A stretch of 64,000 nt of DNA from CAVTWH01 sp963850915 (GTDB lineage: Bacteria; Actinomycetota; Actinomycetes; Mycobacteriales; Micromonosporaceae), in the NCBI GenBank assembly GCA_963850915.1, contig CAWKND010000006.1, positions 248,001-312,000 on the forward strand. Reading direction: 5' to 3'. Position 1 is the stretch's first letter. Each line of letters starts with the position of its first letter. The notes under the pieces are model-generated. The model was not told the origin of the DNA. It did no database searches and was given only the letters and a program-made list of their open reading frames with translations. Position numbers and translations under genes: made by a program. Below are positions 34,562-44,364 of this stretch, piece after piece.

Positions 34562-37015
34562 ATGACCACGGAGGACGAGGCCGGCCCGGCAACCGGCGCA
34601 GCCGGCACCGAGTCGCCGAACGGGCCGCCGGAGAGCCTGCCACCCGACCAGCCCGCAGCCGACCAACCTGCTGCGGATGACCAGCCGGCGAACCGGGAGG
34701 CCCTCGAATCCCTTGCCCGTCAAGGAGACGAGCAGGCCGCCTTCGCCCTCGGCGTCGAGCTGAACGACGCCGAACCGGACGCTGCGCGCGGCTGGTACGA
34801 GCTGGCGGCCGAGGCCGGTCAGGTGGCGGCGATGGCCAACCTGGGCGATCTGCTGGCGGAGCAGGACCCGGCCGCCGCGCGGCAGTGGTACGAGCGCGCC
34901 GCCGAGGCAGGTGACGCGGACGCGATGAACAGCCTCGGCGTACTGGTCGTTGAGGACGACGAGGAGTTGGCCGGGTACTGGTTCGGCCGGGCCGCGGCAC
35001 TGGGTAACGCGGTCGCGAGCGAGAACCTCGGTACCCTGCGGTCGTTGACCGATCCGGCCGCCGGGCGCGAGCAGTGGCGGGCGGCGGCCGAACAGGGGCA
35101 GGCCTCGGCGATGCTCCGACTCGCCGAATCGCTGGCGGACAGCGAGCCCGAGGAGGCGGCCAGCTGGCGGGCCAGGGCCGTGCAGACCGGCGACCCGGAC
35201 GCGGTCTACGAGTACGCGATGTCGTTGCGGGACAAAGATCCCGCCGCCGCACAGCCGCTACTGGAGCAGGCCGCCAAGGCAGGCCACGGCAACGCCATGT
35301 TCTACCTCGCCCTGCTGCTGGCGCCCACCGATCCCGAAGCGGCCCGGGGCTGGTACGAGAAGGGCGTGGCACTGGGCGACCCGGACGCGATGAACAACCT
35401 GGCCAGGCTGATCGAGGATACCGACCTACCGGCCGCGCTGCGCCTCTACGAGCAGGCCGCCGATGGGGGCTCGGTCACCGCCATGGTGAACCTCGGAAAA
35501 TTGCTGTCCGCCACGGATTCAGCCAGCTCTGAGCGCTGGTTCGTCCGCGCCGCAACGGAAGGCGACGTCGAGGCGATGGTCCGGGTCGGAGTGGCGCTGC
35601 ACGCGCGTGACCCGGAGCAGGCGGCTGGCTGGTACGACCGGGCCGTGGAGTCGTCCGGGTCGGCCGCGATGAACCGGATCGGCTTGCTGCTGGCGGAGCT
35701 GGACGCCGAGGCCGCGTCGGCGTGGACGCAGCAGGCCGCCGAGACCGGCTCCGGCGAAGCGATGGTACGCATCGGCGACGCGCTCGAGGACGAGGACCCG
35801 GCCGGCGCGCGCGAGTGGTTCGAACGCGCCGCCCAGACCGGGAACAACGACGCGATGAACCGGCTCGGCCTGCTGCTGGGCGCCGCCGAGCAGGCCGACT
35901 CCGACAAGCTTTTCAGGTTCCGGAGCGACCCGTCCTACGCCGCGCTGGAGCGGCTCGCGGCGCTCTACGACCCCACCGACCCGGGACAGGCGCAGCGCTG
36001 GTACGAGCGGGCGATCGAGGCGGGTCACATCGGCGCGATGAACAACCTGGGTACCCTGCTGGAGAACGGCGACCCGATCGCCGCGCAGGAGTGGTACCGG
36101 CGGGCAGCCGAAGCAGGCCTGACCGTTGCGATGCACAACCTCGGCATCGTGCTGGCCGACGAGGATCCCAGCCAGGCGCGCAACTGGTTCCAGCGGGCAG
36201 CCGAGGCCGGGCACGCCAGCGCAGCCGCGAGCCTGACCCGGATGGTACGCCGGCAGCGCCGTCTGCTGGTCGGCAGCGTGCTGCTCCTGTTGGCCTGCAT
36301 GGGATTCAGCGCCACCGGATTCGCGCTGCTGGCCGGCGTCAACTACTTCACCTGGTATGTGGCGAACGGGCCGGCCGTCGCGCTCGTCACCGGCCTGGTC
36401 TCGCTCACCATCGACCTCGACCGCATCCCGAACCTGATCTCCCCGTCGCCGCGCCGGTACCTGCGCGCCTGCCGGATGGTACTGAGCCTGCCCCGACTCG
36501 CCTGGGCGCCGGCGTTCATCCCCGACACAGCGCGCATCTTCCTGCCTGGCGACGCCGGGTTCCGGCCGCTGCGCCCCGGCTCCTACGTGCGTACCACCAC
36601 CCGTACCACCGGGCCGGGCGGGGTGGTCGTGCACTCCGAGGTACGCCAGGCCGGCCGGTACCACCTGGTGTCCGACACCGAGGAGATCCCGGCCGGCGGC
36701 CTGTGGGCCTCGTTCAAGTCGGCGCCACTGACCTCGGTGATCATCGCACTGGTACTTGTGGCGTTCGTGGCCTGGTTCGTGATCCTGGCACCCTTGCAGT
36801 ACCTCACCTCCGCCGTACTCGGGGCGCCGGTACGCCGGATGCGCGAACGTGGCGTGACGGTCCTCTACAGCGCCAACGAGCAGTCGGTACGGATGCAGCG
36901 CACCGACGACCCGATCCCCAGCTCCGCCAGCGAAGTGCAGTTCTTCCGCCGCCCGGTGACCACCACCCTCGGTATCAGCAGCCTCGTACTGTGGCTCGTA
37001 TCGCTGGCGCTGTAG
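34562..37015 (+). CDS. Sel1/TPR-like repeat membrane protein
   Basis: 817 residues. After a Pro/Ala-rich leader, residues about 55-560 consist of some 14 Sel1-like repeats of roughly 36 residues. Each has the pattern 'A..WYERAAEAG...AMN.LG.LL..ED'. These alpha-solenoid repeats mediate protein-protein interaction. At about residue 560 a basic RMVRRQRR leads into a hydrophobic pair of helices, then a cytosolic segment with 'RTTTRTTGPGG', and two more helices near the C-terminus. A large cytosolic scaffold anchored to the membrane fits the sequence. No catalytic motif is present. The function of this combination is unknown. Confidence 0.85.
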   Translation: MTTEDEAGPATGAAGTESPNGPPESLPPDQPAADQPAADDQPANREALESLARQGDEQAAFALGVELNDAEPDAARGWYELAAEAGQVAAMANLGDLLAEQDPAAARQWYERAAEAGDADAMNSLGVLVVEDDEELAGYWFGRAAALGNAVASENLGTLRSLTDPAAGREQWRAAAEQGQASAMLRLAESLADSEPEEAASWRARAVQTGDPDAVYEYAMSLRDKDPAAAQPLLEQAAKAGHGNAMFYLALLLAPTDPEAARGWYEKGVALGDPDAMNNLARLIEDTDLPAALRLYEQAADGGSVTAMVNLGKLLSATDSASSERWFVRAATEGDVEAMVRVGVALHARDPEQAAGWYDRAVESSGSAAMNRIGLLLAELDAEAASAWTQQAAETGSGEAMVRIGDALEDEDPAGAREWFERAAQTGNNDAMNRLGLLLGAAEQADSDKLFRFRSDPSYAALERLAALYDPTDPGQAQRWYERAIEAGHIGAMNNLGTLLENGDPIAAQEWYRRAAEAGLTVAMHNLGIVLADEDPSQARNWFQRAAEAGHASAAASLTRMVRRQRRLLVGSVLLLLACMGFSATGFALLAGVNYFTWYVANGPAVALVTGLVSLTIDLDRIPNLISPSPRRYLRACRMVLSLPRLAWAPAFIPDTARIFLPGDAGFRPLRPGSYVRTTTRTTGPGGVVVHSEVRQAGRYHLVSDTEEIPAGGLWASFKSAPLTSVIIALVLVAFVAWFVILAPLQYLTSAVLGAPVRRMRERGVTVLYSANEQSVRMQRTDDPIPSSASEVQFFRRPVTTTLGISSLVLWLVSLAL

Positions 37016-37292
37016 CCGGCGTAACTTTCAACCGCGGCGCAGCGGCTGCGGCCGGATGTACCCGGGAAATTGGCTCTGTTGTGAGGTTCTGCATGTCGGG
37101 CTCCGCGGCGATCTGCTGCCGGCCCGAGCGCGCCGCGGGCGTCGCTCGCGGCTGGCTGGGCATTGACGTAGCGTGATCTGCCGGGTCGGCGCGGGAGCGC
37201 CGGCGAGGTGGCGGGTGAGGGCAATCAGCGCCGTTGTACCGGTTCCGGGCACTGGTCGTACCTCCCATCACACCCACCCGATGGAGCACACC

Positions 37293-39544
37293 ATGTCTCT
37301 CTTGCGCAGGCGCCGCCGCGGTGCGCTGCTGGCCCGCGTACTGGTCGCCGCAGTGGCATTCGCAGCGGTGGCCGTCACCGTCCGGATCGCGTCGGCAGAC
37401 ACCGGCGCAGCCTGTACCGCCGCCTACAGCATCTCCTGGCAGACGCCCTCGAACAGCCCGCCCGACTTCGGGGTCAGCGTCACCGTCACCAACCACGCTA
37501 CCTACGCCATCAGCAGCTGGACGGCGAGCTGGACCTACACCGCCGGACAGGCGATCGTCGCCGGATCCGCCTACAGCGCAGTGGTTTCGCAGAGCGGGGC
37601 CACCGTGACGGCGACCCCGGGCGGCAGCTACAACGCCACGCTGGCGCCGGGTGCGACCGCGACGTGGGGCTTCCACGCCACCTACAACGGGACCAGCAAC
37701 CCGATCCCGACGGTCAACTGCGCCGGCCCGAGCCAGGGCACGTCGTCGGCGACGCTCTCGACGACGCTGGATCCGTTGGGTGTCAACACCGCCTCGTGGG
37801 ACACCAACTTCGTCGACCCGGCCATCGCCAGTAGCCTCTCGGCGGCGAACACCGGGCTGATCCGCTACCCCGGTGGCTCCTGGGCCGACCAGTACCTGTG
37901 GCAGAGCAACAGCGTCAGCGGATCCGCGCAGCCGGTGAACTTCGCCCAGTACTCCAACCAGGTCAACGCGATCAGTGGTGGACAGAAGTTCGTCACCATC
38001 AACTACGGCTCGGACACCCCGCAAAGCGCTGCGGCGTGGGTGAAGCAGGCGGCCACCACGGCCGGGCAGGGCACCACGCTGTGGGAGATCGGCAACGAAC
38101 TGTACGGCTCGTGGGAGACCGACAACCACGCCAGCCCGCACACCGCGGGCTCATACGCCACCAACGCCCTGCCCTACCTGCAGGCGATGAAGGCGGCCGA
38201 CCCGAACGCGAAGATCTGCTACGACTACGCGATGGACGGCGGCCTGGCCCCCGGCGCCGGTGTGGACGGCTGGCAGACCTGGAACTCCACGATCCTCCAG
38301 GCGGACGCGGCGTCGCTCGACTGCGCCGACGTGCACTGGTACCCGATCAACGGCGTACCAACGGAGAGCGACCAGTCGATCATGGAGTTGATCGACAATA
38401 TCCCGGCCGCAGCGGCCGAGGTGAAGGCGACCCTTGCCGCGTACGACCCGACTGAGTTCTTCGTGGTGGGCGAGACGAACATGTCGCAGACCGCCAACGA
38501 GTGGAACCAGGAGCCGATCGGCGGACTCTTCGCGGCGGCGAACTCGATGGAGTGGTTGGCGTACGGCGCGCAGAGCGTCGACTGGTGGGACGTGCACAAC
38601 TACGGCACGCCAACGGCCGACTTCGGCATGTTCTCCTCGGGTACCGGCGGCGAGACCGCGGTCAACACGCCGTACCCGCCGTACTACGGCTACCAGCTCA
38701 GCTCCAAGCTGGCGGTCAAGGGCGCCAAGGTAGGCACCCTCGCGGTGGCGACACCGAACATCTACGGCTACTACTCCAACCTGCCGGGCGGCGGGTACGG
38801 GGTCATGCTGGTCAACGCCGACCCGACTGGCGCCTACACGGTCAGCACCTCGAGTCTCGGGATCACCAGCTCGTCGGAGACCGAGTACCTCTACAACAAA
38901 GTCAACCCGACAATCGCCACGAGTACCGCGTCGGGCAGCTCTGTCACCATCCCGGCGGAGTCCATCGTGGTACTCACCAACGGTACCGGCGCCCCGCCGT
39001 CATCCAGCGCATCACCTTCTCCGTCCGCCTCGTCGGCCAGTCCGTCGGCGTCGCCGAGCGCGTCGCCGTCGCGGAGCGCATCTGCTTCCCCGAGCCCGTC
39101 TGCTTCCGACTGTCCCCGAGCCCGTCTGGTTCGCGCAGCCCTTCAGCTTCGCCGAGTCCGTCAGTGTCACGAAGTGCTTCTGCTTCACCGAGTCCGTCCG
39201 GGTCGCGGAGCGCGTCGGCGTCACCGTCGGTTCCTTCGTCGGGTGGCTCCGGCGGCTGTTCGGCGAGCTACAGCATCAGCAACTCGTGGACGGGTGGGTT
39301 CCTCGCGGCAGTCAACGTGACCGCGGGCAGTGCCCCGATCACTGGTTGGCGGGTCACGCTCACGCTGCCCAGCGGCGCGTCGATCAGCAACCTGTGGAAC
39401 GGGTTGAACACAGGTACCAGCGGCGCGGTCACTGTCACGAACGCGAGCTATAACGGCGTACTCGGCGGGGGCCAGTCGACCAGCTTCGGCTTCCAGGCGA
39501 CCGGCTCCGGTACCGGCGCCACCGTCACCTGTACGGCAACCTGA
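37293..39544 (+). CDS. Secreted clan-A-like glycosidase with two CBM2 modules, frameshifted in the linker
   Basis: Signal peptide, then an N-terminal CBM2 ('AAYSISWQTPSNSPPDFGVS', 'WTASWTY'). The catalytic-like domain contains 'NTGLIRYPGGSWADQYLW', 'LWEIGNELYGSWE' (putative acid/base Glu) and 'EFFVVGETNMS' (putative nucleophile Glu). This resembles GH51/GH39-like alpha-L-arabinofuranosidases. A Ser/Pro linker follows. Near 39105-39112 the frame breaks. The linker and a second CBM2 ('SASYSISNSWTGGFLAAVNV' to 'TVTCTAT') continue in another frame to the TGA at 39544. One missing base would restore a 750-residue protein. Start is the ATG at 37293, with GGAG upstream. It targets a cellulose-associated plant polysaccharide. 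Confidence 0.8.
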
Positions 39545-39568
39545 CGCCCTTCGTGGTTCAGCACTACC

Positions 39569-40009
39569 TTGGCGGGGCGGTCCAGCAACAGCAGCATCGG
39601 ACCGTCCCGCCAAATCTCGTCGGGCCGTTGTGGACGTCGTGCCTACCTGGCCGTCCCAGCCGATCGCCGCGAGCTACTCGCCGAGCTTGCTCCGCCCGCG
39701 GCGCTGCGACGCTGGATGGAGCTGATCGGCGACTGGATCGCGACCAAGAACGGCATGCTGAACACGCTGCTCTCGGTGATCGAATCCGGCGAGATCGCCC
39801 GTGCCCAGACCCAGACTGAACTGCTCGCGGCCATCGACGACATCCTCAACGCCGGCCGCGTGACCGGCGAACTCCGCGCCGACGTCACTGCCGAAGACAT
39901 TGCCGCCAGCCTCATCGGCATCCTCACCGTGGCCCGCCCGCCCGGACATGCCGCCAGGGCAAGCCGCCTGCTGAACATCCTGATCGACGGCCTCCGATCT
40001 ACACCCTGA
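39569..40009 (+). pseudogene. C-terminal fragment of a TetR family regulator
   Basis: The sequence from about 39690 ('LRRWMELIGDWIATKNGMLN', 'RADVTAEDIAASLIGILTVA', 'ASRLLNILIDGLR') matches the ligand-binding C-terminus of SbtR-like TetR proteins. No helix-turn-helix precedes it. Upstream DNA runs straight into the end of the CBM2 gene. It is a 5'-truncated relic, in the same eroded patch as the truncated GNAT. Confidence 0.7.
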
Positions 40010-40084
40010 ACCGCCCAGCCGCGGGTTTCCAAGTACGAACGAGCATGCCCGTCGAACCCTCGTCCTCGTACTGGAGGGACTGGC

Positions 40085-40468
40085 TCAGTCGATGGCGCCG
40101 GGATCGATCGGCTGGACCGGCGTTGACCGATAACGGTCCGGCTGTACCGACAAGACGACTCGCCCTTCGGGATGCATCGCGCTGGGCAGGGCGGCGGCCA
40201 CTGCCTGAGCTATCTGCCAGTCGATACCGTCGCTGATGAGCCGGCCGACCGACATTGTTGACGACAGCTCGAGCGGTTCGATACCGACAGGTAGTGCGCC
40301 GATGTGCTCGGCGATGCCAGGACGTTGTGCTTCAGCGGCGCACAGGCACAGGGCCGGGACGGCCAGTTCGGCACGGCCGGCGGCCGCGTCAACGATGAAT
40401 CCCGATAGCGCTGGGTACCCCCGGCCCAGTGCCAGCAATGCGCTGTCATCGAGCAGGCAGACAATCAC
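40085..40468 (-). CDS. PIN-domain-like toxin
   Basis: 127 residues. The N-terminus 'MIVCLLDDSALLALGRG' carries the first acidic residues of a PIN nuclease. A central Glu ('CAAEAQRPG') and 'DWQIAQAVAAAL' supply the next acidic positions. The last canonical motif (usually T-x-D) is weak: 'VVLSVQPDRYRS'. The start codon overlaps the antitoxin stop by ATGA. Expected role is RNA cleavage when the antitoxin is lost. The imperfect final acidic site leaves activity uncertain. Confidence 0.75.
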   Translation of the reverse strand: MIVCLLDDSALLALGRGYPALSGFIVDAAAGRAELAVPALCLCAAEAQRPGIAEHIGALPVGIEPLELSSTMSVGRLISDGIDWQIAQAVAAALPSAMHPEGRVVLSVQPDRYRSTPVQPIDPGAID

Positions 40469-40728
40469 GCGGCGGCGTTCCGGTGGGCTATCTGCTCGCG
40501 TAGGCGGGAGGATGCTGCGAGTTCGGCCGGGCCGACCTCGACGCCGAAATGCTCAGCGAGCACCGCGCGTGCTCGCTGTTCTCGTTCTGCCAGTTCGGCG
40601 GCGGTCAACGTTGCGGCGGCAAGATCTTCGACGATGTCTTTCAGCGTGGTGTGCCGCTCTGCTGCCAACCGAGCCAGACGTTCTCGGGTTTGTTTGGAGA
40701 CCTTGATACTGGTGTCATCGTCCGACAT
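40465..40728 (-). CDS. VapB-like antitoxin
   Basis: 87 residues, starting at the ATG at 40726-40728. The N-terminal 'SIKVSKQTRERLARLAAERH' then 'TTLKDIVEDL' has the look of a ribbon-helix-helix DNA-binding module. A helical tail ('EREQRARAVLAEHFGVEVG') would wrap the toxin. It precedes the PIN gene with a 4-bp overlap, the standard type II toxin-antitoxin order. It probably represses its own promoter. Confidence 0.75.
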   Translation of the reverse strand: MSDDDTSIKVSKQTRERLARLAAERHTTLKDIVEDLAAATLTAAELAEREQRARAVLAEHFGVEVGPAELAASSRLREQIAHRNAAA

Positions 40729-40887
40729 CGCTCGACTCTACCATGGGTAGAGCGGGGGTGCGGGGTGACGCGCCTCCTGCGCGAGCCTGGTGTTGATCAA
40801 CCTGCTGGCACACTTCCCCCGACCGGGCACGAGCCATCCAGTTCGCGGTGCCAGTGGCCGACCAGGTGCTGGCAACCTTCGGCTGAG

Positions 40888-40915
40888 CCCATAGAAGGGG
40901 TCCCATAGAAGGGGT
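40888..40915. repeat. Perfect 14-bp tandem duplication
   Basis: CCCATAGAAGGGGT occurs twice back to back (40888-40901 and 40902-40915). It lies in the 230-bp gap between the antitoxin gene and the GNAT remnant, where I see no gene. Confidence 0.85.
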
Positions 40916-40958
40916 GAGGTGCGGCTTTGGCAGGTGGCTCAGCATCGCGCCGGGCTGA

Positions 40959-41351
40959 GAGAGTCGGCTGCCGCTGATACGTTGCCCCGACGATCGCAAA
41001 GCGTTTGATACCCACATGTCGACGGTGCGGGCAGCTCCGGACGTCACAATGCGCGCGGTAACCCGCGACGGACGCCTCGTCGGCAGCATTGCCAGCTTCG
41101 TGGTCGACGACCAGACCGAACTCACCTACTGGATCGACCGCGCTGTCTGGGGACAGGGCGTCGCCAGCGAAGCCCTTGCACTGTTCCTCGACATCGTTGT
41201 GGTGCGACCCCTGCACGCCCGCGCCGCCAGCGACAATGTCGGATCGCTCAGGGTCCCGCGGAAGGCGGGTTTCCCGACAACCGGCACGGAGGATTCGTAC
41301 GCCTCCGCGCGGAGAACCGAAATTGAGGAGACTCTCCTACGGCTCGGCTAG
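40959..41351 (+). pseudogene. 5'-truncated GNAT acetyltransferase
   Basis: In-frame sequence after a TGA at 40956 reads 'RKAFDTHMSTVRAAPDVTMR', 'GRLVGSIASFVVDDQTELTYW' in parts, then the acetyl-CoA loop region 'DRAVWGQGVASEALALFLD' and 'NVGSLRVPRKAGF'. This covers the second half of a GNAT fold. The N-terminal 50 or so residues with beta-1/alpha-1 are missing, and 'RVPRKAGF' departs from the usual 'RVLEKCGF'. An internal ATG at 41016 could start a 111-residue product. I consider it a relic. Confidence 0.65.
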
Positions 41352-41473
41352 TCGAGCGCCAGCTAGCCGGGGCTGTCTGTTACTCGATGACCGGAGTGTC
41401 CAGGGCCGTCCGGTTGCCTACTGTCCGCGTTCGGGGGGTTACGCGGAGGCGTAGCGGCTGATATCAATGTGGG

Positions 41474-43561
41474 GTGATCGGGCAGGCGGCAGGCGGTGGC
41501 GGCGAATCGGGCATCGGGAGTGGGCCGCTGCGCCGTGAACTGGCTGACCGGCTCGCCCTGGCCCGCAACCAACACGACCGGGCCGACTTGGCCGCCGCGC
41601 TGGAGACGCTCGAACGGGTTCTGGACATCGCGGCCCGAAACCAGATCGACGGCGCCACGGTACGCACGGCGCGTCAGATCCGTGCGCAGATCCATTACGA
41701 CCTCGGCCACACCGAGTACGCCCAGCAGCTGGCCGAGAGCCTGTACGCCGACTGCCTCGCGGAGCTGGCCGCCGACAACCCGGCCATTATCCGCGCGGCC
41801 GTACTGCTCGCTGGCGTCCACCACCAACGCGGTGACCTCGACGCCGCACAGCAGCTCCTTGACGGCGTACTTGACGCGGCGGCCACGACCCCACGCGCCC
41901 GGCGCGGCCCCGCGCACCGCTCGGTTCTGCTCGCGCACGTACACCGTGCGCTGATCGCCCATGACCGGGGTCGGCCCGGAGCGGCGATCGACCAACTGAC
42001 CAACGCGCTCCGCAGATTCCGGGACGACTACGGCGACCATGATCTCGACACACTCCGGATCACCGCGGAGCTTGCCGAACTGCACCGCTTGACCGGCAAC
42101 ACCACCGATGCCCGCAAGCTGCTGACCCGCGCCCATCACACGGCGCGCAGCCAGCACGGCCATGAGCACCCGGTGACCCTCCGCCTCGACAAGCACCTCT
42201 CCGAGGTCGAGACCCCGATCCCGTCACTCGACCAGCCCGCCCCGGCTGCCGTGGTACCCGCTCAGCGCCGGAAGCCCGCAACCGCGACGAATGACGCATG
42301 GGCCGGCAAGCCACCCAGGAAGTTGCTGAGCCGGCGGTCGGGCAGGCGGCCCGGACCAGCGGGCCAGCAGCAGCCAGCCGAGCCGCAGCCAGCCGACCAG
42401 CAGACGGCGGACCAGCAACCAGCCGACCAGCAGACGGCCGATCAGCCGACGGCGGCTCAGAGGCCGGCGGAGCTTCAGCAGCCGAGGGAGCTTCAGCAGC
42501 CGAGGGAGACTCAGAAGCCACCGGCGGCCGACGAACAACCGAAGGTGGAGAAGCCACCGAAGGCCAAGAAGTGGCAGCGCGACTCTCGGCTTACGAAAGC
42601 CGCCCGAACTGAGCAGCCGTCAGCGGGCCAGATGTCATCACAAGCCCAGCAGCCATCAAAGCCGGTGTGGCCGGCACAGGCCGAGCTGCCGGTTCACGCT
42701 GAGCGGCCGCATCAGGCTGGGTGGCCGGTTCACGCTGAGCGGCCGCATCAGGCTGGGTGGCCGGATCAGGCTGAGCGGCCGATACAGGGTGAATGGCGGG
42801 CACGAACTGAGCAGCCAGCGCTGGTTCAGTCGCCGCCGCGAGTCGTAGAGCCGGCACGAACCGGGAGGCCGCAACAAGCCGGAAAGCCGGCCCGAGCGGA
42901 AAAGCCGCCGCGAATCGAGAAGCCGCGTCGGGTCCGGGTCGCGAAGCCGCCGCGACCGTCGGGAACCGGGAAGGTTCGTGGCGACCAGCCGTTGCAGGAG
43001 CGCCAACCGGTCCGGGTACCGCAGCTTCCCAACAGGGAGCCGGGACGGAGGGTCACGCCACCGAGCGGGGCGTCACTCAATCGGCAGCCGGCCACTGTAC
43101 GGAGGCGGCGCGGTACCCGGATTGCTTTCGTGGCGGCGGCGATTGTGGTGACCGCTACCGGGCTTTACGCGGGTACCGTGGCGGAGCGCCACTGGCACCC
43201 GCGGTCCCGCCCGCTGCGCCCGGTCTCCGCGTCGTCGTCGGGTGCTTCGGGGAGCTTGCCGAGCCCGCGCTACACCGCCGGCAACCTCACCCTCGACAAC
43301 AAACCCGATCCGGGTACCGTCACCGCGACGTGGACGGATCCCAGCAACGGTGCGGCAACTCCGGTGGTGTCATTGACCACCGCCGTCGGGCAGGCGGTCG
43401 CCACCCTCACGCTCGCCCCGGGTGTGACCAGCTACATGCGTGCCGGCCTGGATCCGGCCACCGACTACTGCATCCTGGTCGCGCTCTACCCGACGGTGGA
43501 CAGCGACAGCGCGCTCGCCGTCAAAGCCTGTACCCAGCACAACTCCGGCCAACCCGGCTGA
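41474..43561 (+). CDS. TPR protein with long disordered repeats, one membrane helix and outer domain
   Basis: 695 residues from the GTG at 41474. Residues 1-230 are TPR-like helices ('LRRELADRLALARNQHDRAD', 'TEYAQQLAESLYADCLAEL'). Residues 235-540 are disordered and rich in Gln/Pro/Ala/Arg, including a duplicated 12-residue unit from 'VHAERPHQAGWP'. A basic 'RRRRGTRIAFVAAAIVVTAT' begins the single membrane helix. The outer 100 residues look like a small beta-sandwich ('VTATWTDPSNG', 'YMRAGLDPATDYCILVALY') of FN3 type with a Cys pair. By layout it is a cytosolic scaffold linked to a surface domain. No known name fits. Confidence 0.75.
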   Translation: MIGQAAGGGGESGIGSGPLRRELADRLALARNQHDRADLAAALETLERVLDIAARNQIDGATVRTARQIRAQIHYDLGHTEYAQQLAESLYADCLAELAADNPAIIRAAVLLAGVHHQRGDLDAAQQLLDGVLDAAATTPRARRGPAHRSVLLAHVHRALIAHDRGRPGAAIDQLTNALRRFRDDYGDHDLDTLRITAELAELHRLTGNTTDARKLLTRAHHTARSQHGHEHPVTLRLDKHLSEVETPIPSLDQPAPAAVVPAQRRKPATATNDAWAGKPPRKLLSRRSGRRPGPAGQQQPAEPQPADQQTADQQPADQQTADQPTAAQRPAELQQPRELQQPRETQKPPAADEQPKVEKPPKAKKWQRDSRLTKAARTEQPSAGQMSSQAQQPSKPVWPAQAELPVHAERPHQAGWPVHAERPHQAGWPDQAERPIQGEWRARTEQPALVQSPPRVVEPARTGRPQQAGKPARAEKPPRIEKPRRVRVAKPPRPSGTGKVRGDQPLQERQPVRVPQLPNREPGRRVTPPSGASLNRQPATVRRRRGTRIAFVAAAIVVTATGLYAGTVAERHWHPRSRPLRPVSASSSGASGSLPSPRYTAGNLTLDNKPDPGTVTATWTDPSNGAATPVVSLTTAVGQAVATLTLAPGVTSYMRAGLDPATDYCILVALYPTVDSDSALAVKACTQHNSGQPG
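42470..42763 (+). repeat. Tandem repeats inside the TPR protein gene
   Basis: An 18-bp unit is perfectly duplicated at 42470-42487 and 42488-42505. A 36-bp unit is perfectly duplicated at 42692-42727 and 42728-42763, with a further diverged copy after it. All keep frame and encode the low-complexity Gln/Pro and HAERPHQAGWP segments. The region contains no GTAC for about 760 bp, unlike its surroundings. Confidence 0.85.
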
Positions 43562-43644
43562 CTCTCCAGCGCCGGACGGATCCCTGGAGGAGAGGCGATC
43601 CGGTTACGGAACCGGCGAACAGCCGGTGGCCGGAAGTGCGTCAG

Positions 43645-44364
43645 CTACGCAGCGGTACCGGCGGCCTCGGTCTCGCGGACGCGCCGGATCCACCCGTGCG
43701 CGGTGTGTACCGGCACCTGGTAGTGGTCGGCGATCGCCTTCGCGGTGCCCGCCTGCCGGTAGACCGCGGCCATGTCGTCGGGCATCCGCCGGTAGGCCCG
43801 CCCGGTCGTCGCCTTGGCCGCCTTCGCCGCCTTGGTCGGCGGGACGGGCCTGGCGCTGCGGGTCGTCTTCGCTGCCTTCACCGGCTTGGTTGCCTTCACC
43901 GGCTTGGTTGCCTTGGTTGCCTTGGTGGCTTTGGCCGCGCCGGCCGCCTTCGTCGCCTTGGCAACGGCGGCAGATCCGGCGGGTACAGCCTTGGCAGCCC
44001 GGGCGGACCGGGCCTTTGTCGCTCGCGGCGCAGCAGCCTTGGCCGGTGCCGTGGAGCGCCGGCGCCGCACGGTGGTTGCCGGCTCGGCGCCTTCGGCGGT
44101 CAGCGTCGAGCGTTCTGCTACCGGCGCAGCGGGTGCAGCGGCCGGCAGGGCGGCAGCCGAACGGGAGGCGACCGCGGGCGCGGCGCCGACGGCGCGCAGC
44201 AGCAGTCCGAAGTCGACTACCGGCATCTGCCCGTCGGCGAGGCCTTGGCCGGCGTGCAGGTGTACATCGGTGACACGTACCTGATCCCCGGCAGCGTCGA
44301 CCACCAGAGTGGTGGTGTTTCCGCTCTGATCATTCGGAGCGATGGTAATGGTGTAGGAACTCAC
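43645..44364 (-). CDS. Histone-H1-like Lys/Ala-repeat protein with terminal helix-turn-helix
   Basis: 239 residues from the GTG at 44362-44364 (AAAGG upstream); an ATG at 44382 is an alternative. The N-terminal beta-rich domain is 'SYTITIAPNDQSGNTTTLVV' to 'MPVVDFGLLLRAVGAAP'. The middle is a basic tail with K-A-T and K-P-V-K-A repeats like eukaryotic H1 or mycobacterial HupB tails. The C-terminus 'RRMPDDMAAVYRQAGTAKAI' and 'ADHYQVPVHTAHGWIRRVRE' forms a helix-turn-helix. It likely binds DNA as a nucleoid-associated regulator. Such proteins with this N-terminus occur in actinomycetes but are poorly characterised. Confidence 0.75.
   Translation of the reverse strand: MSSYTITIAPNDQSGNTTTLVVDAAGDQVRVTDVHLHAGQGLADGQMPVVDFGLLLRAVGAAPAVASRSAAALPAAAPAAPVAERSTLTAEGAEPATTVRRRRSTAPAKAAAPRATKARSARAAKAVPAGSAAVAKATKAAGAAKATKATKATKPVKATKPVKAAKTTRSARPVPPTKAAKAAKATTGRAYRRMPDDMAAVYRQAGTAKAIADHYQVPVHTAHGWIRRVRETEAAGTAA

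Noticed and set aside
42361..42800. Repeat array considered as a CRISPR or integron array
   Set aside because: Units are 18 and 36 bp, directly adjacent without unique spacers, in-frame, and encode low-complexity protein.
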